Below the pieces are notes generated by a model. The model was not told the origin of the DNA. It was given only the letters and a program-made list of their open reading frames with translations, and did no database searches. DNA of 7,430 nucleotides, taken from the NCBI GenBank assembly GCA_934162685.1, contig CAKPJO010000078.1:1-7430 (forward strand), given 5' to 3'. This DNA comes from an uncultured Bacilli bacterium (lineage in GTDB: Bacteria; Bacillota_I; Bacilli_A; RFN20; CAG-826). A program made the position numbers and the translations under genes. This document shows, one piece after another, positions 1 to 6,553 of the stretch; position 1 is the first letter of the stretch; each line of letters begins with the position of its first letter.

Positions 1-124
1 CAATAATTGCTCCCATGATTATTGCTATTACAATGCGGAAAATAATGGAAAGCACATTAATTTCAATAGCCCAATCACCCATTAATTTTGCAAGGGGATC
101 TACAAATTTTACTAAACTATTCAT
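1..124 (-). CDS. MgtC/SapB-like membrane protein, N-terminal fragment (cut by window edge)
   Basis: Only the first 41 codons are in the window; the gene continues beyond position 1. The ATG at 124-122 is preceded by a perfect AGGAGG site seven bases upstream, which fixes the start. After a short polar N-terminus (residues 1-22) comes a hydrophobic helix with the pattern R30-x3-A34-x3-G38, followed by AII. This matches the first membrane helix of the MgtC/SapB family, where an Arg begins a helix with spaced small residues leading to a G-x-E-R-E motif; that motif would lie just outside the window. MgtC-type proteins are inner-membrane proteins linked to low-magnesium or acid survival and, in Salmonella, to inhibition of the F-type ATP synthase. 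The gene starts 13 bases after the antiporter stop codon and its Shine-Dalgarno abuts that stop, so it is almost certainly in the same operon and perhaps translationally coupled. The family call rests on about 20 residues. Confidence 0.6.
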   Translation of the reverse strand, partial: MNSLVKFVDPLAKLMGDWAIEINVLSIIFRIVIAIIMGAII

Positions 125-137
125 AAATTATTACCTC

Positions 138-1592
138 CTAACGTTTATTTATGAATCGGCGATAATTGCTATTATCTGCCGTATAAAACAATTCTTCTGA
201 TGCTTCAACAAAAGCTTTTTCTTCTTCAGACATTTCATTTTGAGCATGTTCTGGAAGAGTAGCTTGAATATCCTTAATTTGTTTGATTAAATCATCAATT
301 TTATTTTTGGCTTCAATGTGTTCTTTACTTTCACTTGTTTGTTCAATAGTAGTAACTTCATTATCATTTGCACCATAAGATTTAGATAAATATAAAGATA
401 ATTTAGCACAAGCAGGTCCAATCAATTCATATAGAACGCTAGAAGCTAAAATGATGGTTTCTAAAGCCGCTCCAACTTCGCCGCCAATTGTTCTAGCACC
501 CATTGCCGCTAATCCGATAGCGACACCAGCTTGTGGAATAAGAGCTAGTCCTAAATAGTTACGAACTTTTTTATCTTTTTTAACAATCAAAGCTCCTAAA
601 TAAGCTCCGCCATATTTACCAATGATACGCACAAAGAAATAAACAACACCAATAACAATAATTGGAACACTTCCTATTGCAGATGATGAAACTAATGCTT
701 TTAAATCAAAAGACACACCAGATCTTACAAAAAATAGTAATAAAATTGGTGGAGTAAAATAGTTTAATTGTTTAAACAACTTATCATCATTAGTAATATT
801 TATATAAATGGTGGACATACACATGCAACCAAGTAATGGAGAAACATCCACTAGGGAACATAAGCCACAATATGTAAATAGCAAAGCAATTGATATAATT
901 AACCGATTATCTTTTGAACGCTTTTTTGGCATTAGTAATTTCATTAAAAATCCAAATAATCCTCCAACAATTAGCGCAACTAAATTAATTAAAATAGGTT
1001 TTATAATGCTAATAAAACTAAAAGAACCAGCGATAGAAGCCATAGCAATAGAAATTGCTACACTATAGGCTATTAAGCCAACAACATCATCTAAGGCCAC
1101 GACTTGAAGCAAAGTATCAACAAAATCACCCTTGGATTTAGTTTGCCTAATTGTCATCATTGTGGATGCTGGCGCTGTCGCAGCGGCTAATGCGCCAAGA
1201 ATGATTGAAAATGGTAATGTGAGGTGCATAATAAAATAAGTTACGGCAAACACTAGTATTGATGCTAATAGTGCTTCAAATACAGTAATAACAACTACTT
1301 TGCCGCCATTCTTTTTTAAAGTATCAAAGCGGAAAAACTCACCGGTGCTAAAAGCAATAAATGCAAGAGATATATCTGCAAGAAAACTAGTATTAGTTAC
1401 AAAAGATGAAGGAATAAGGTTTAAACAATAAGGACCAATTAGTATACCTGCTACTATATAAGCAGTGACGTTTGGAAGTTTTATTAACTTAGTTATACGG
1501 GTTAGCAAAAATCCTACAAATAACATTATAGAAATAGAAATGATTGTAATACTAACAGGTGAAGTAATGCCTAATTTATCATAAATAGTCAT
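138..1592 (-). CDS. Cation/proton antiporter, CPA2 (KefB/NapA-like) family
   Basis: A 484-residue integral membrane protein predicted to exchange Na+ or K+ for H+ across the cytoplasmic membrane. Residues about 12-402 form roughly a dozen hydrophobic helices of the Na+/H+ exchanger domain. Family landmarks are visible: LPNVTAYIVAGILIGP (39-54), the broken-helix segment ATAPAST (138-144), the paired acidic residues D168-D169 in VALDDVVG (ion-binding Asp pair of electrogenic CPA2 exchangers), FFVRSGVSFDL (287-297) and IPQAGVAIGLA (352-362). The last 80 residues or so are hydrophilic, rich in Glu and Lys, and look helical; no Rossmann GxGxxG motif is present, so the RCK/TrkA-N domain of KefB/KefC is absent. 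AAAGGAGGT lies eight bases before the ATG and decides the start. The first 14 bases overlap the upstream small gene; the MgtC-like gene follows 13 bases after the TAG stop. The transported ion (Na+, K+ or both) cannot be told from the sequence. Confidence 0.88.
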   Translation of the reverse strand: MTIYDKLGITSPVSITIISISIMLFVGFLLTRITKLIKLPNVTAYIVAGILIGPYCLNLIPSSFVTNTSFLADISLAFIAFSTGEFFRFDTLKKNGGKVVVITVFEALLASILVFAVTYFIMHLTLPFSIILGALAAATAPASTMMTIRQTKSKGDFVDTLLQVVALDDVVGLIAYSVAISIAMASIAGSFSFISIIKPILINLVALIVGGLFGFLMKLLMPKKRSKDNRLIISIALLFTYCGLCSLVDVSPLLGCMCMSTIYINITNDDKLFKQLNYFTPPILLLFFVRSGVSFDLKALVSSSAIGSVPIIVIGVVYFFVRIIGKYGGAYLGALIVKKDKKVRNYLGLALIPQAGVAIGLAAMGARTIGGEVGAALETIILASSVLYELIGPACAKLSLYLSKSYGANDNEVTTIEQTSESKEHIEAKNKIDDLIKQIKDIQATLPEHAQNEMSEEEKAFVEASEELFYTADNSNYRRFINKR

Positions 1593-2043
1593 AATGGACC
1601 TCCTTTTTAAATGCGATTATGTTTTCATAAATAGCAACAAACAACAAACTTATCGACCAATAGAAATTAAGAGAGAATGTTATTAATAAAAATAAAATAG
1701 CAATGAACTTAGAAATAGAAAACTTATTGAGCAAATCAAACTTTTTAAGACATAAAACAAAACTAATAGTGTTTAATATTGTTATTAAGATAGTATTCTT
1801 AAAAAAATAATTTCCAATATCGACGCCTATTAATATAAGAATTAAGAAAGATAATAATGCAATGTTAGAAACTATTAATCCAGTAAAACCAAATTCTTGA
1901 TAACTAATTCCAAGTAGTTCTTCATAATCTATATATTTATGGTAGATACCAACTTGCTCACAAAAAAGCTCACTACTTTTTATTCCATAATGCCAAATAT
2001 TATATTTTAATAGAGCAAAGTGAAATACTTTAAAATTTAACAT
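1579..2043 (-). CDS. Small integral membrane protein of unknown function, first gene of antiporter operon
   Basis: A 154-residue protein I do not recognise. Residues 1-53 are amphipathic or soluble, with several aromatic residues and two Cys (C28, C98 overall). Four hydrophobic stretches follow at about 55-75, 84-98, 111-128 and 129-145, with positively charged loops (KKF at 100-102, KK at 146-147), so it should sit in the cytoplasmic membrane. It is a real gene: AAAGGAGA lies seven bases before the ATG, it fills the space up to the divergent promoter, and its 3' end overlaps the antiporter start by 14 bases, so the antiporter's Shine-Dalgarno is inside its last codons. It ends in a tandem stop, TGA TAA. 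A role as accessory subunit or modulator of the antiporter or the MgtC-like protein is inferred from position only. A degenerate transporter fragment is the main alternative. Confidence 0.75.
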   Translation of the reverse strand: MLNFKVFHFALLKYNIWHYGIKSSELFCEQVGIYHKYIDYEELLGISYQEFGFTGLIVSNIALLSFLILILIGVDIGNYFFKNTILITILNTISFVLCLKKFDLLNKFSISKFIAILFLLITFSLNFYWSISLLFVAIYENIIAFKKEVHYDYL

Positions 2044-2065
2044 AGTGTTTTCTCCTTTCTTTGTG

Positions 2066-2078
2066 GTTGATAATCAAC
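2066..2078. promoter_or_regulatory. Palindromic candidate operator in the divergent region
   Basis: GTTGAT-A-ATCAAC is a perfect 6-bp inverted repeat with a one-base centre. It overlaps the -35 hexamer proposed for the lysR-type gene and lies just downstream of the likely start site of the minus-strand operon, where a bound regulator could repress its own gene. LysR-type regulators usually bind imperfect palindromes containing T-N11-A in such divergent regions. Assignment to this regulator is an inference. Confidence 0.4.
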
Positions 2079-2095
2079 GCTTATTACTATATACT
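2068..2095 (+). promoter_or_regulatory. Candidate sigma-A promoter of the LysR-type regulator gene
   Basis: TTGATA at 2068-2073 and TATACT at 2090-2095 are separated by 16 bases. Each box is one mismatch from, or close to, the consensus. Transcription would start near 2102, giving a leader of about 65 bases before the ATG at 2167. Confidence 0.5.
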
Positions 2096-2114
2096 TAATT
2101 TTAGATAAATAAAA
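2086..2114 (-). promoter_or_regulatory. Candidate weak promoter of the minus-strand antiporter operon
   Basis: On the minus strand TATAGT (2091-2086) is a good -10 box, but the sequence 17 bases upstream (TTTTAT at 2114-2109) is a poor -35. That combination would fit a promoter needing an activator. The -10 overlaps the -10 of the divergent lysR promoter, so the two polymerases should compete for the site. A second dyad, TTTAT-N8-ATAAA (2123-2140), lies just upstream of this promoter and could be an activator site. Confidence 0.35.
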
Positions 2115-2166
2115 ATTATTAATTTATTGCAAATGATAAAAAAACGTTATATCTAGGAGAAACTTT

Positions 2167-3066
2167 ATGATTGATAACAAATTAATTACATTGATAACTT
2201 TGGCCGAAACTAAGAATTTTACACGTGCTGCAAATGAACTAATGATGACGCAACCTGCTGTAAGCCACCATATCCAACAACTTGAAGAGGAATTTGATAC
2301 AAAACTAGTAATTCGTAAGAAAAACGAAGTTTTACTTACCGAAGAAGGAAAAATTGTTGTGGAATATGCTAAAAAAATCATGTCGCTTTATGACAAGATT
2401 AAAGTAGAAATCAAAGATATAAAGAAAAGTACAACTAATTTAAGAATAGGCATTACACATACTTCAGAAAGTAATTTTATGATGGTTGTTTTAGCAAAAT
2501 GCAGTAATGTAATCAATAACTTAAATATAACAGTTATTACTGATACTATAAAAAATCTTTATAATAAACTTGATAATTTTGAAATTGATTTAGCTATTAT
2601 TGAAGAAAAAGCTAATCCGTTAAAATATAAATCATTGCTTCTTGATACTGACTATTTGGTATGTGTTTTGTCTAAGGATAATCGGTTATCAAAAAAAGCT
2701 GTAGTTACTTTAGCAGACTTGAAAAAAGAAAGAATGATTTTAAGATTGCCTGATTCAGCAACTAGAACACTTTTTGATTCAACATTGATATCTATGAATG
2801 AATCAGTGGATAATTTTAATGTTATTTTAGAAGTAGATAATATTGCTACTATTAAAGATTTAGTAAGAAAAAATCTTGGAGTATCTATTCTTCCTAGAAG
2901 TGCATGTTTAGATGAAATTAAAAGAGATAAGTTGCGTGCATTGCCAATTGAAAATTTAAGTATGGTACGTGAAACTAACATTATATATAACGATTATTTT
3001 TCGCAACACAATATTCTCCAAGTAATTTATAAAATATATCAAGAGACAGTAAAAAATTTAATGTAA
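2167..3066 (+). CDS. LysR-type transcriptional regulator
   Basis: A 299-residue DNA-binding regulator of the usual LysR family length. The N-terminal winged helix-turn-helix covers about residues 1-60; the core NFTRAANELMMTQPAVSHHI (17-36) has the canonical A-A-x-x-L and Q-P-A-V-S-x-x-I pattern, followed by LEEEFDTKLVIR and a T-E-E-G turn (58-61). A linker helix (62-88) leads to the effector-binding domain from about residue 92 (LRIGITHT), with the typical late motif GVSILPRSA (238-246). AGGAGA at 2155-2160 lies six bases before the ATG and decides the start. It is divergent from the antiporter operon 123 bases away, the classic arrangement in which a LysR protein controls the neighbouring operon and its own gene. 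The effector is unknown. Regulation of the downstream pot operon is less likely given the 403-base gap and a terminator-like hairpin between them. Confidence 0.92.
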   Translation: MIDNKLITLITLAETKNFTRAANELMMTQPAVSHHIQQLEEEFDTKLVIRKKNEVLLTEEGKIVVEYAKKIMSLYDKIKVEIKDIKKSTTNLRIGITHTSESNFMMVVLAKCSNVINNLNITVITDTIKNLYNKLDNFEIDLAIIEEKANPLKYKSLLLDTDYLVCVLSKDNRLSKKAVVTLADLKKERMILRLPDSATRTLFDSTLISMNESVDNFNVILEVDNIATIKDLVRKNLGVSILPRSACLDEIKRDKLRALPIENLSMVRETNIIYNDYFSQHNILQVIYKIYQETVKNLM

Positions 3067-3124
3067 ATATAGCGTATATTAATATATAAATATTTATAAT
3101 AAAATTTATAAAGAAAATAGCTAT

Positions 3125-3148
3125 AAATTAATAACAAAATTAATAACA
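3125..3148. repeat. 12-bp tandem duplication
   Basis: AAATTAATAACA occurs twice in exact head-to-tail copies (3125-3136 and 3137-3148). In such AT-rich DNA this is probably replication slippage, not a regulatory array. Confidence 0.6.
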
Positions 3149-3221
3149 ATTTTTAGATAAATTTTAACCTTAAAATATTTGCTACTTTTTTACCAAAAAA
3201 ACACATCAAAAAATGGTAACA

Positions 3222-3263
3222 AAAAATTGCTTAAAAAACATTAAAAAAATTTAAGCGATTTTT
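3222..3263 (+). terminator. Probable rho-independent terminator, possibly bidirectional
   Basis: The arms 3222-3235 and 3250-3263 pair over 14 positions (13 Watson-Crick and one G-U), with a 14-base loop. The core is GCTTAAA/TTTAAGC; the outer part is an A5 run paired with a T5 run, so a U-tract closes the hairpin on either strand. It lies about 155 bases after the lysR-type stop. The stem has few G-C pairs and the loop is long, so it may be weak. Confidence 0.5.
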
Positions 3264-3342
3264 CAAACGTGAAAAGGTAATAAAAACATCGATACAATCA
3301 GTTAATTAGTCGATTTTTTTAATTTTAAAATTTAGCTCAAAA

Positions 3343-3375
3343 AACACTTTAAAAAAAAATATTAAAAAAAGTGTT
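3343..3375. promoter_or_regulatory. Inverted repeat overlapping the pot promoter -35
   Basis: AACACTTT (3343-3350) and AAAGTGTT (3368-3375) are perfect 8-bp inverted arms separated by 17 bases of A/T. The right arm runs into the proposed -35 hexamer. It could be an operator for the pot operon, or a second terminator for upstream transcription since a T-run follows the right arm. Confidence 0.35.
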
Positions 3376-3402
3376 GATTTTTTGATTCGTTTTTTGTATA
3401 TT
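3374..3402 (+). promoter_or_regulatory. Candidate sigma-A promoter of the potABCD operon
   Basis: TTGATT (3374-3379) and TATATT (3397-3402) are spaced by 17 bases, each two or fewer mismatches from consensus. The start site would be near 3409, leaving a leader of about 60 bases. That leader contains a small 5-bp hairpin (ACTAT/ATAGT, 3419-3434) and AGAGGT at 3457-3462 as ribosome binding site for potA. No known riboswitch pattern was recognised in it. Confidence 0.5.
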
Positions 3403-3469
3403 TTTTGTCGTGAAAAAAACTATCAAAAAATAGTGCAAAATTTCATAGAAAGTTTTAGAGGTAAATCAA

Positions 3470-4963
3470 ATGGAGGATAATGTAATTATTCGCTTAAAAG
3501 ACGTATGTAAAAAGTTTGGTAATACATACGCAGTCGAAAACTTTAATCTTTATGTTAATAAAGGTGAGTTTGTGACTTTCCTTGGACCATCAGGATGTGG
3601 TAAAACTACAACCTTACGTATGATCGCAGGATTTGAACTTCCAACATCAGGTAGTATTACACTTAATGGTCAAGACATTACTTTGATTTCGCCACATAAG
3701 CGTCCAGTAAATACCGTATTCCAAAGATACGCTTTATTTCAACACTTAGACGTTTATGATAACATTGCTTTTGGATTAAAATTAAAACGTATCAAAGATC
3801 CAAAAACAGGAAAAGAAAGAAAATTAACAGCCAAAGAAATTGATGACAAAGTATTAAATGCTTTAAAAATTGTTGATTTGGAAGAATATGAAGATCGCGA
3901 TGTTACAACTTTAAGTGGCGGGCAACAACAACGTGTAGCGATTGCTCGCGCCATTGTAAATGAACCAGAAATTCTTCTTTTAGATGAACCTTTAGGCGCT
4001 TTAGACTTAAAGATGCGTAAAGATATGCAACTTGAATTAAAACAAATGCATAAAAAATTAGGTATTACATTTATTTATGTTACCCATGACCAAGAAGAAG
4101 CTTTAACAATGTCTGATATCATTGTTGTTATGAAAGATGGTCAAATTCAACAAATTGGTACACCAACTGATATTTATAACGAACCAAAGAATGCTTTCGT
4201 AGCGGACTTTATTGGCGAGTCAAATATTTATAACGCTACTTATCGTGGCGATAAGAAAGTTCGTTTCTTAAACCATTTATTTGATTGCGTTGATGAGGGA
4301 TTTGGCGTAAATGAAAAAGTTGATGTTGTTGTTAGACCTGAAGATATCGAACTTGGTGAAGTCGGTAAAGGTATGGTCGATGGAAAAATTGTTGACAAAA
4401 TCTTTAAAGGTATTCACTATCAATATCTTTTTATGGTTGGAAAGAACGAAGTCTTAATCCAAGATACTCGTGATTTACCAAGTAATGTTGAAGCAAGTAT
4501 TTCAATTAAACCAGATATGATTCATATTATGAAAAAAGATTTAAGTTCAAATGTTTATCAAGATGCTTATATTGACAACAAAAATCGTGTTGTTATTGCT
4601 GATACACCATTTGAATGCAATGTTACACAATTATTACCAAATTCTCATATCGATGATGATGGTTATTTAGTTGATGAAAAGGGACATAAATATGACCTAA
4701 ATGATGCTGATGTGGTAGCAACTGTAAATTTAAGCGATGTACAAATTTGCGAAAATGAAGAAGATGGTATGGTTCCAGGTAGCATTGTCTCTGTTTTATA
4801 TAAAGGCGATCATTATCAAGTAACAGTTCGTACAAAAGATGAAGAAGATTTCGTAGTAGAAACAGAATACACTTACAACGAAACAGATCGTGTATCTATT
4901 AATATTGCTAGTGATAAAATTCAATTAAAGATTAAGGGAGACATTAGCAAATATGAAATTTAG
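3470..4963 (+). CDS. potA: Spermidine/putrescine ABC transporter ATP-binding protein with duplicated C-terminal region
   Basis: A 497-residue ATPase that powers polyamine uptake from the cytoplasmic face of the PotBC channel. The nucleotide-binding domain (about 5-240) is complete: Walker A GPSGCGKT (39-46), Q-loop Q85 in VFQRYALF, signature LSGGQ (148-152), Walker B ILLLDE (168-173), D-loop GALD (176-179) and switch His H206. A lysine-rich insertion of about ten residues (106-120) lies in the helical subdomain. The regulatory TOBE-like region follows, with VVVRPEDIEL (286-295) and GMVDGKIVDKIFKGIHYQ (301-318). PotA proteins usually end near 350-380 residues; here about 130 more follow, including a second copy, GMVPGSIVSVLYKGDHYQ (433-450), aligned to the first at an offset of 132. 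The 5' end is set by AGAGGT seven bases before the ATG. It overlaps potB by 11 bases. Substrate assignment rests on the linked PotB/C/D-type genes. Confidence 0.93.
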   Translation: MEDNVIIRLKDVCKKFGNTYAVENFNLYVNKGEFVTFLGPSGCGKTTTLRMIAGFELPTSGSITLNGQDITLISPHKRPVNTVFQRYALFQHLDVYDNIAFGLKLKRIKDPKTGKERKLTAKEIDDKVLNALKIVDLEEYEDRDVTTLSGGQQQRVAIARAIVNEPEILLLDEPLGALDLKMRKDMQLELKQMHKKLGITFIYVTHDQEEALTMSDIIVVMKDGQIQQIGTPTDIYNEPKNAFVADFIGESNIYNATYRGDKKVRFLNHLFDCVDEGFGVNEKVDVVVRPEDIELGEVGKGMVDGKIVDKIFKGIHYQYLFMVGKNEVLIQDTRDLPSNVEASISIKPDMIHIMKKDLSSNVYQDAYIDNKNRVVIADTPFECNVTQLLPNSHIDDDGYLVDEKGHKYDLNDADVVATVNLSDVQICENEEDGMVPGSIVSVLYKGDHYQVTVRTKDEEDFVVETEYTYNETDRVSINIASDKIQLKIKGDISKYEI

Positions 4964-5750
4964 ATTCCAAAGAAAGTATTTAGCAATACCTTACATTCTA
5001 TTCTTTCTATTCTTCATCATTGTTCCAGTGTTTTTAATTATTTTCTATGCTTTTACTGATAAAGTTACAGGAACTTTCTCTTTTTCAAACTTAGTTAAAT
5101 TTTTTAGTGATAAAACAAATGTTAATGTATTAATTATTTCGTTGACTTATGGACTAATAAATACAGTTTTGTGCTTATTGATTGGTTATCCTGTTGCTTA
5201 TTTTTTGGCCGATCGTAAAATTAATAAATCTGCGGTGTTAGTTACTTTATTTATTATGCCAATGTGGATTAACTTTGTTATCCGTACTGGTGCAACTCGT
5301 GATTTATTAACTTGGATTGGATTATCAGGAGGATCATATCCAGAAGCCGCCACAATTATTGGTTTGGTATATAACTATTTACCTTTTACAATTTTACCTT
5401 TATACACTACGATGCTTAAAATGGATCGTAATCAAATTGAAGCAAGTAGAGACTTAGGTGCTACGCCATTTCAAACATTTGTTAAGGTTATAATTCCAAT
5501 GACAATGCCTGGCATTGTTTCGGCAGCAACAATGGTATTTATGCCAACAATATCTTCTTATGTTATTTCTGATATTTTATCGGAATATAATGTTGTCTTA
5601 TTTGGTAGCTATATTGATTTATATTTCAATCAAAACGATTGGTATTTTGGATCATTTATGGCTTTAATTATGCTATTACTTATCGCCATAAGCGTAGTAA
5701 TTTCTCGTAAGTTTTCTAAAGATAACGAGGGGAAGGAGTCAATATGGTAA
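4953..5750 (+). CDS. potB: Spermidine/putrescine ABC transporter permease PotB
   Basis: A 265-residue inner-membrane subunit, one of two forming the polyamine channel. About six hydrophobic segments are visible (roughly 10-32, 58-86, 94-111, 133-154, 184-206, 234-251). The cytoplasmic EAA loop that docks onto the ATPase begins at E163 (EASRDLGATPF) and ends with P182, with the conserved Gly at 169. The PotB-type signature IMPMWINFVIRT (101-112) precedes it. Length is close to the family norm of about 275. The start overlaps the end of potA by 11 bases, with AAGGGAG 15-20 bases upstream of the ATG inside potA, so translation is likely coupled. It ends in TAA and overlaps potC by seven bases. 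Confidence 0.92.
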   Translation: MKFRFQRKYLAIPYILFFLFFIIVPVFLIIFYAFTDKVTGTFSFSNLVKFFSDKTNVNVLIISLTYGLINTVLCLLIGYPVAYFLADRKINKSAVLVTLFIMPMWINFVIRTGATRDLLTWIGLSGGSYPEAATIIGLVYNYLPFTILPLYTTMLKMDRNQIEASRDLGATPFQTFVKVIIPMTMPGIVSAATMVFMPTISSYVISDILSEYNVVLFGSYIDLYFNQNDWYFGSFMALIMLLLIAISVVISRKFSKDNEGKESIW

Positions 5751-6550
5751 AGAAAATATTAGCAAAAAGTTATGTGTATTTAATCCTATTATTGATGTAT
5801 CTTCCAATTTTACTTTTAGTAGTTTATTCATTTACCGTTTCTGATCAAGTTGGTATTTGGAATGGCTTTTCTTTCAAACTATATAGTGATTTATTCAAAA
5901 ATAAAGAATTAATGAGTGCAGTTGGTAATACATTCCTTATTGCTGTTACTAGTGCCGTTGTATCAACAATTCTTGGTACATTAGGCGCAATCGGTGTGTT
6001 CTATTCTTCTAAGAAAACAAGAAAAATTGTAGAGACGATGAATCAACTTCCAGTTGTAAATGCCGAAATTGTTATGGCGCTTTCTTTGGCGGTTTTAGCA
6101 GTTTCACTTTCTTGGAAATTCTCATTCTTTACTTTATTAATTGGCCACGTTGTACTTACAATTGCTTTCGTTTATTTAAATGTTAAACCTAAACTTGTAC
6201 AAATGGATCCTAGTGCATATGAAGCGGCATTAGATTTAGGAGCCAAACCTCGCTATGCTTTATATAAAGTTGTTTTACCAGAAATATTACCTGGTATTAT
6301 CTCAGGATTTATGATTGCTTTTACATTATCATTAGATGATTTTGTTATTACTCAATATTTAAAACAACCATCTTTTGAAACTATTTCAACTTATATTCAA
6401 AAGATTATTGCTAAGCACCCAATTCCACCAGAGGTTCGTGCTTTAACCACTATCATATTCTTATTAGTGTTAGTAGTGGTCGTTGGTAATACTCTTTATA
6501 GCAATTACAAATCAAAAAAAATCGTAAAAAGACGTCAAGGAGGATTTTAG
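5744..6550 (+). CDS. potC: Spermidine/putrescine ABC transporter permease PotC
   Basis: A 268-residue inner-membrane permease, the partner of PotB. Hydrophobic segments lie at about 9-31, 60-87, 104-122, 127-146, 181-200 and 233-252. The EAA loop is clear: YEAALDLGAKPR (159-170) with G166, followed by YKVVLPEILPGIISG (174-188). The stretch FTLSLDDFVITQYL (193-206) is characteristic of PotC proteins. AAGGAG at 5733-5738 lies five bases before the ATG and inside potB; the start overlaps potB by seven bases. The gene ends TAG and is immediately followed by an in-frame TAA, then by the potD ATG three bases after the stop. No truncation or missing motif was seen. Confidence 0.93.
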   Translation: MVKKILAKSYVYLILLLMYLPILLLVVYSFTVSDQVGIWNGFSFKLYSDLFKNKELMSAVGNTFLIAVTSAVVSTILGTLGAIGVFYSSKKTRKIVETMNQLPVVNAEIVMALSLAVLAVSLSWKFSFFTLLIGHVVLTIAFVYLNVKPKLVQMDPSAYEAALDLGAKPRYALYKVVLPEILPGIISGFMIAFTLSLDDFVITQYLKQPSFETISTYIQKIIAKHPIPPEVRALTTIIFLLVLVVVVGNTLYSNYKSKKIVKRRQGGF

Positions 6551-6553
6551 TAA

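Larger units (their letters stand above)
3067..3469. other. Gene-less AT-rich intergenic region between lysR-type gene and potA
   Basis: These 403 bases hold no credible gene on either strand. The first 100 bases are nearly pure A/T, with perfect short palindromes at 3075-3086 and 3085-3098 that mean little at this composition. From about 3195 to 3249 five A-tracts of six or seven bases recur every 10-13 bases, which could give intrinsic bending. The region also contains a 12-bp tandem duplication, a terminator-like hairpin, a short hairpin TTTTCA-AACG-TGAAAA (3260-3275) that would compete with it, and the pot promoter; the main ones are listed separately. Confidence 0.7.

Noticed and set aside
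808..1068. Plus-strand open frame opposite the antiporter
   Set aside because: It is antisense to a well-supported gene, has no ribosome binding site and encodes nothing recognisable. Similar antisense frames at 15-200, 2124-2381, 2652-2981, 3754-3954 and 4623-4835 were dropped for the same reasons.
1579..1581. TGA read as Trp (mycoplasma code)
   Set aside because: The small membrane gene ends TGA TAA, so this stop alone cannot exclude it. However, all Trp codons in the long genes are TGG and none contains an internal TGA, so code 11 fits.
3075..3098. Perfect palindromes TATATTAATATA and TATAAATATTTATA as operators
   Set aside because: Pure A/T palindromes of this length are expected by chance in a nearly pure A/T stretch, and they follow a gene end without a promoter context.
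3403..3469. Riboswitch in the potA leader
   Set aside because: The leader is only about 60 bases with one 5-bp hairpin, and no known polyamine, SAM, purine or other riboswitch core was recognisable.
3067..3469. CRISPR array, tRNA or small ORF in the large gap
   Set aside because: Repeats here are short A/T runs without regular repeat-spacer structure, no cloverleaf or CCA-type end is visible, and open frames are only a few codons long.
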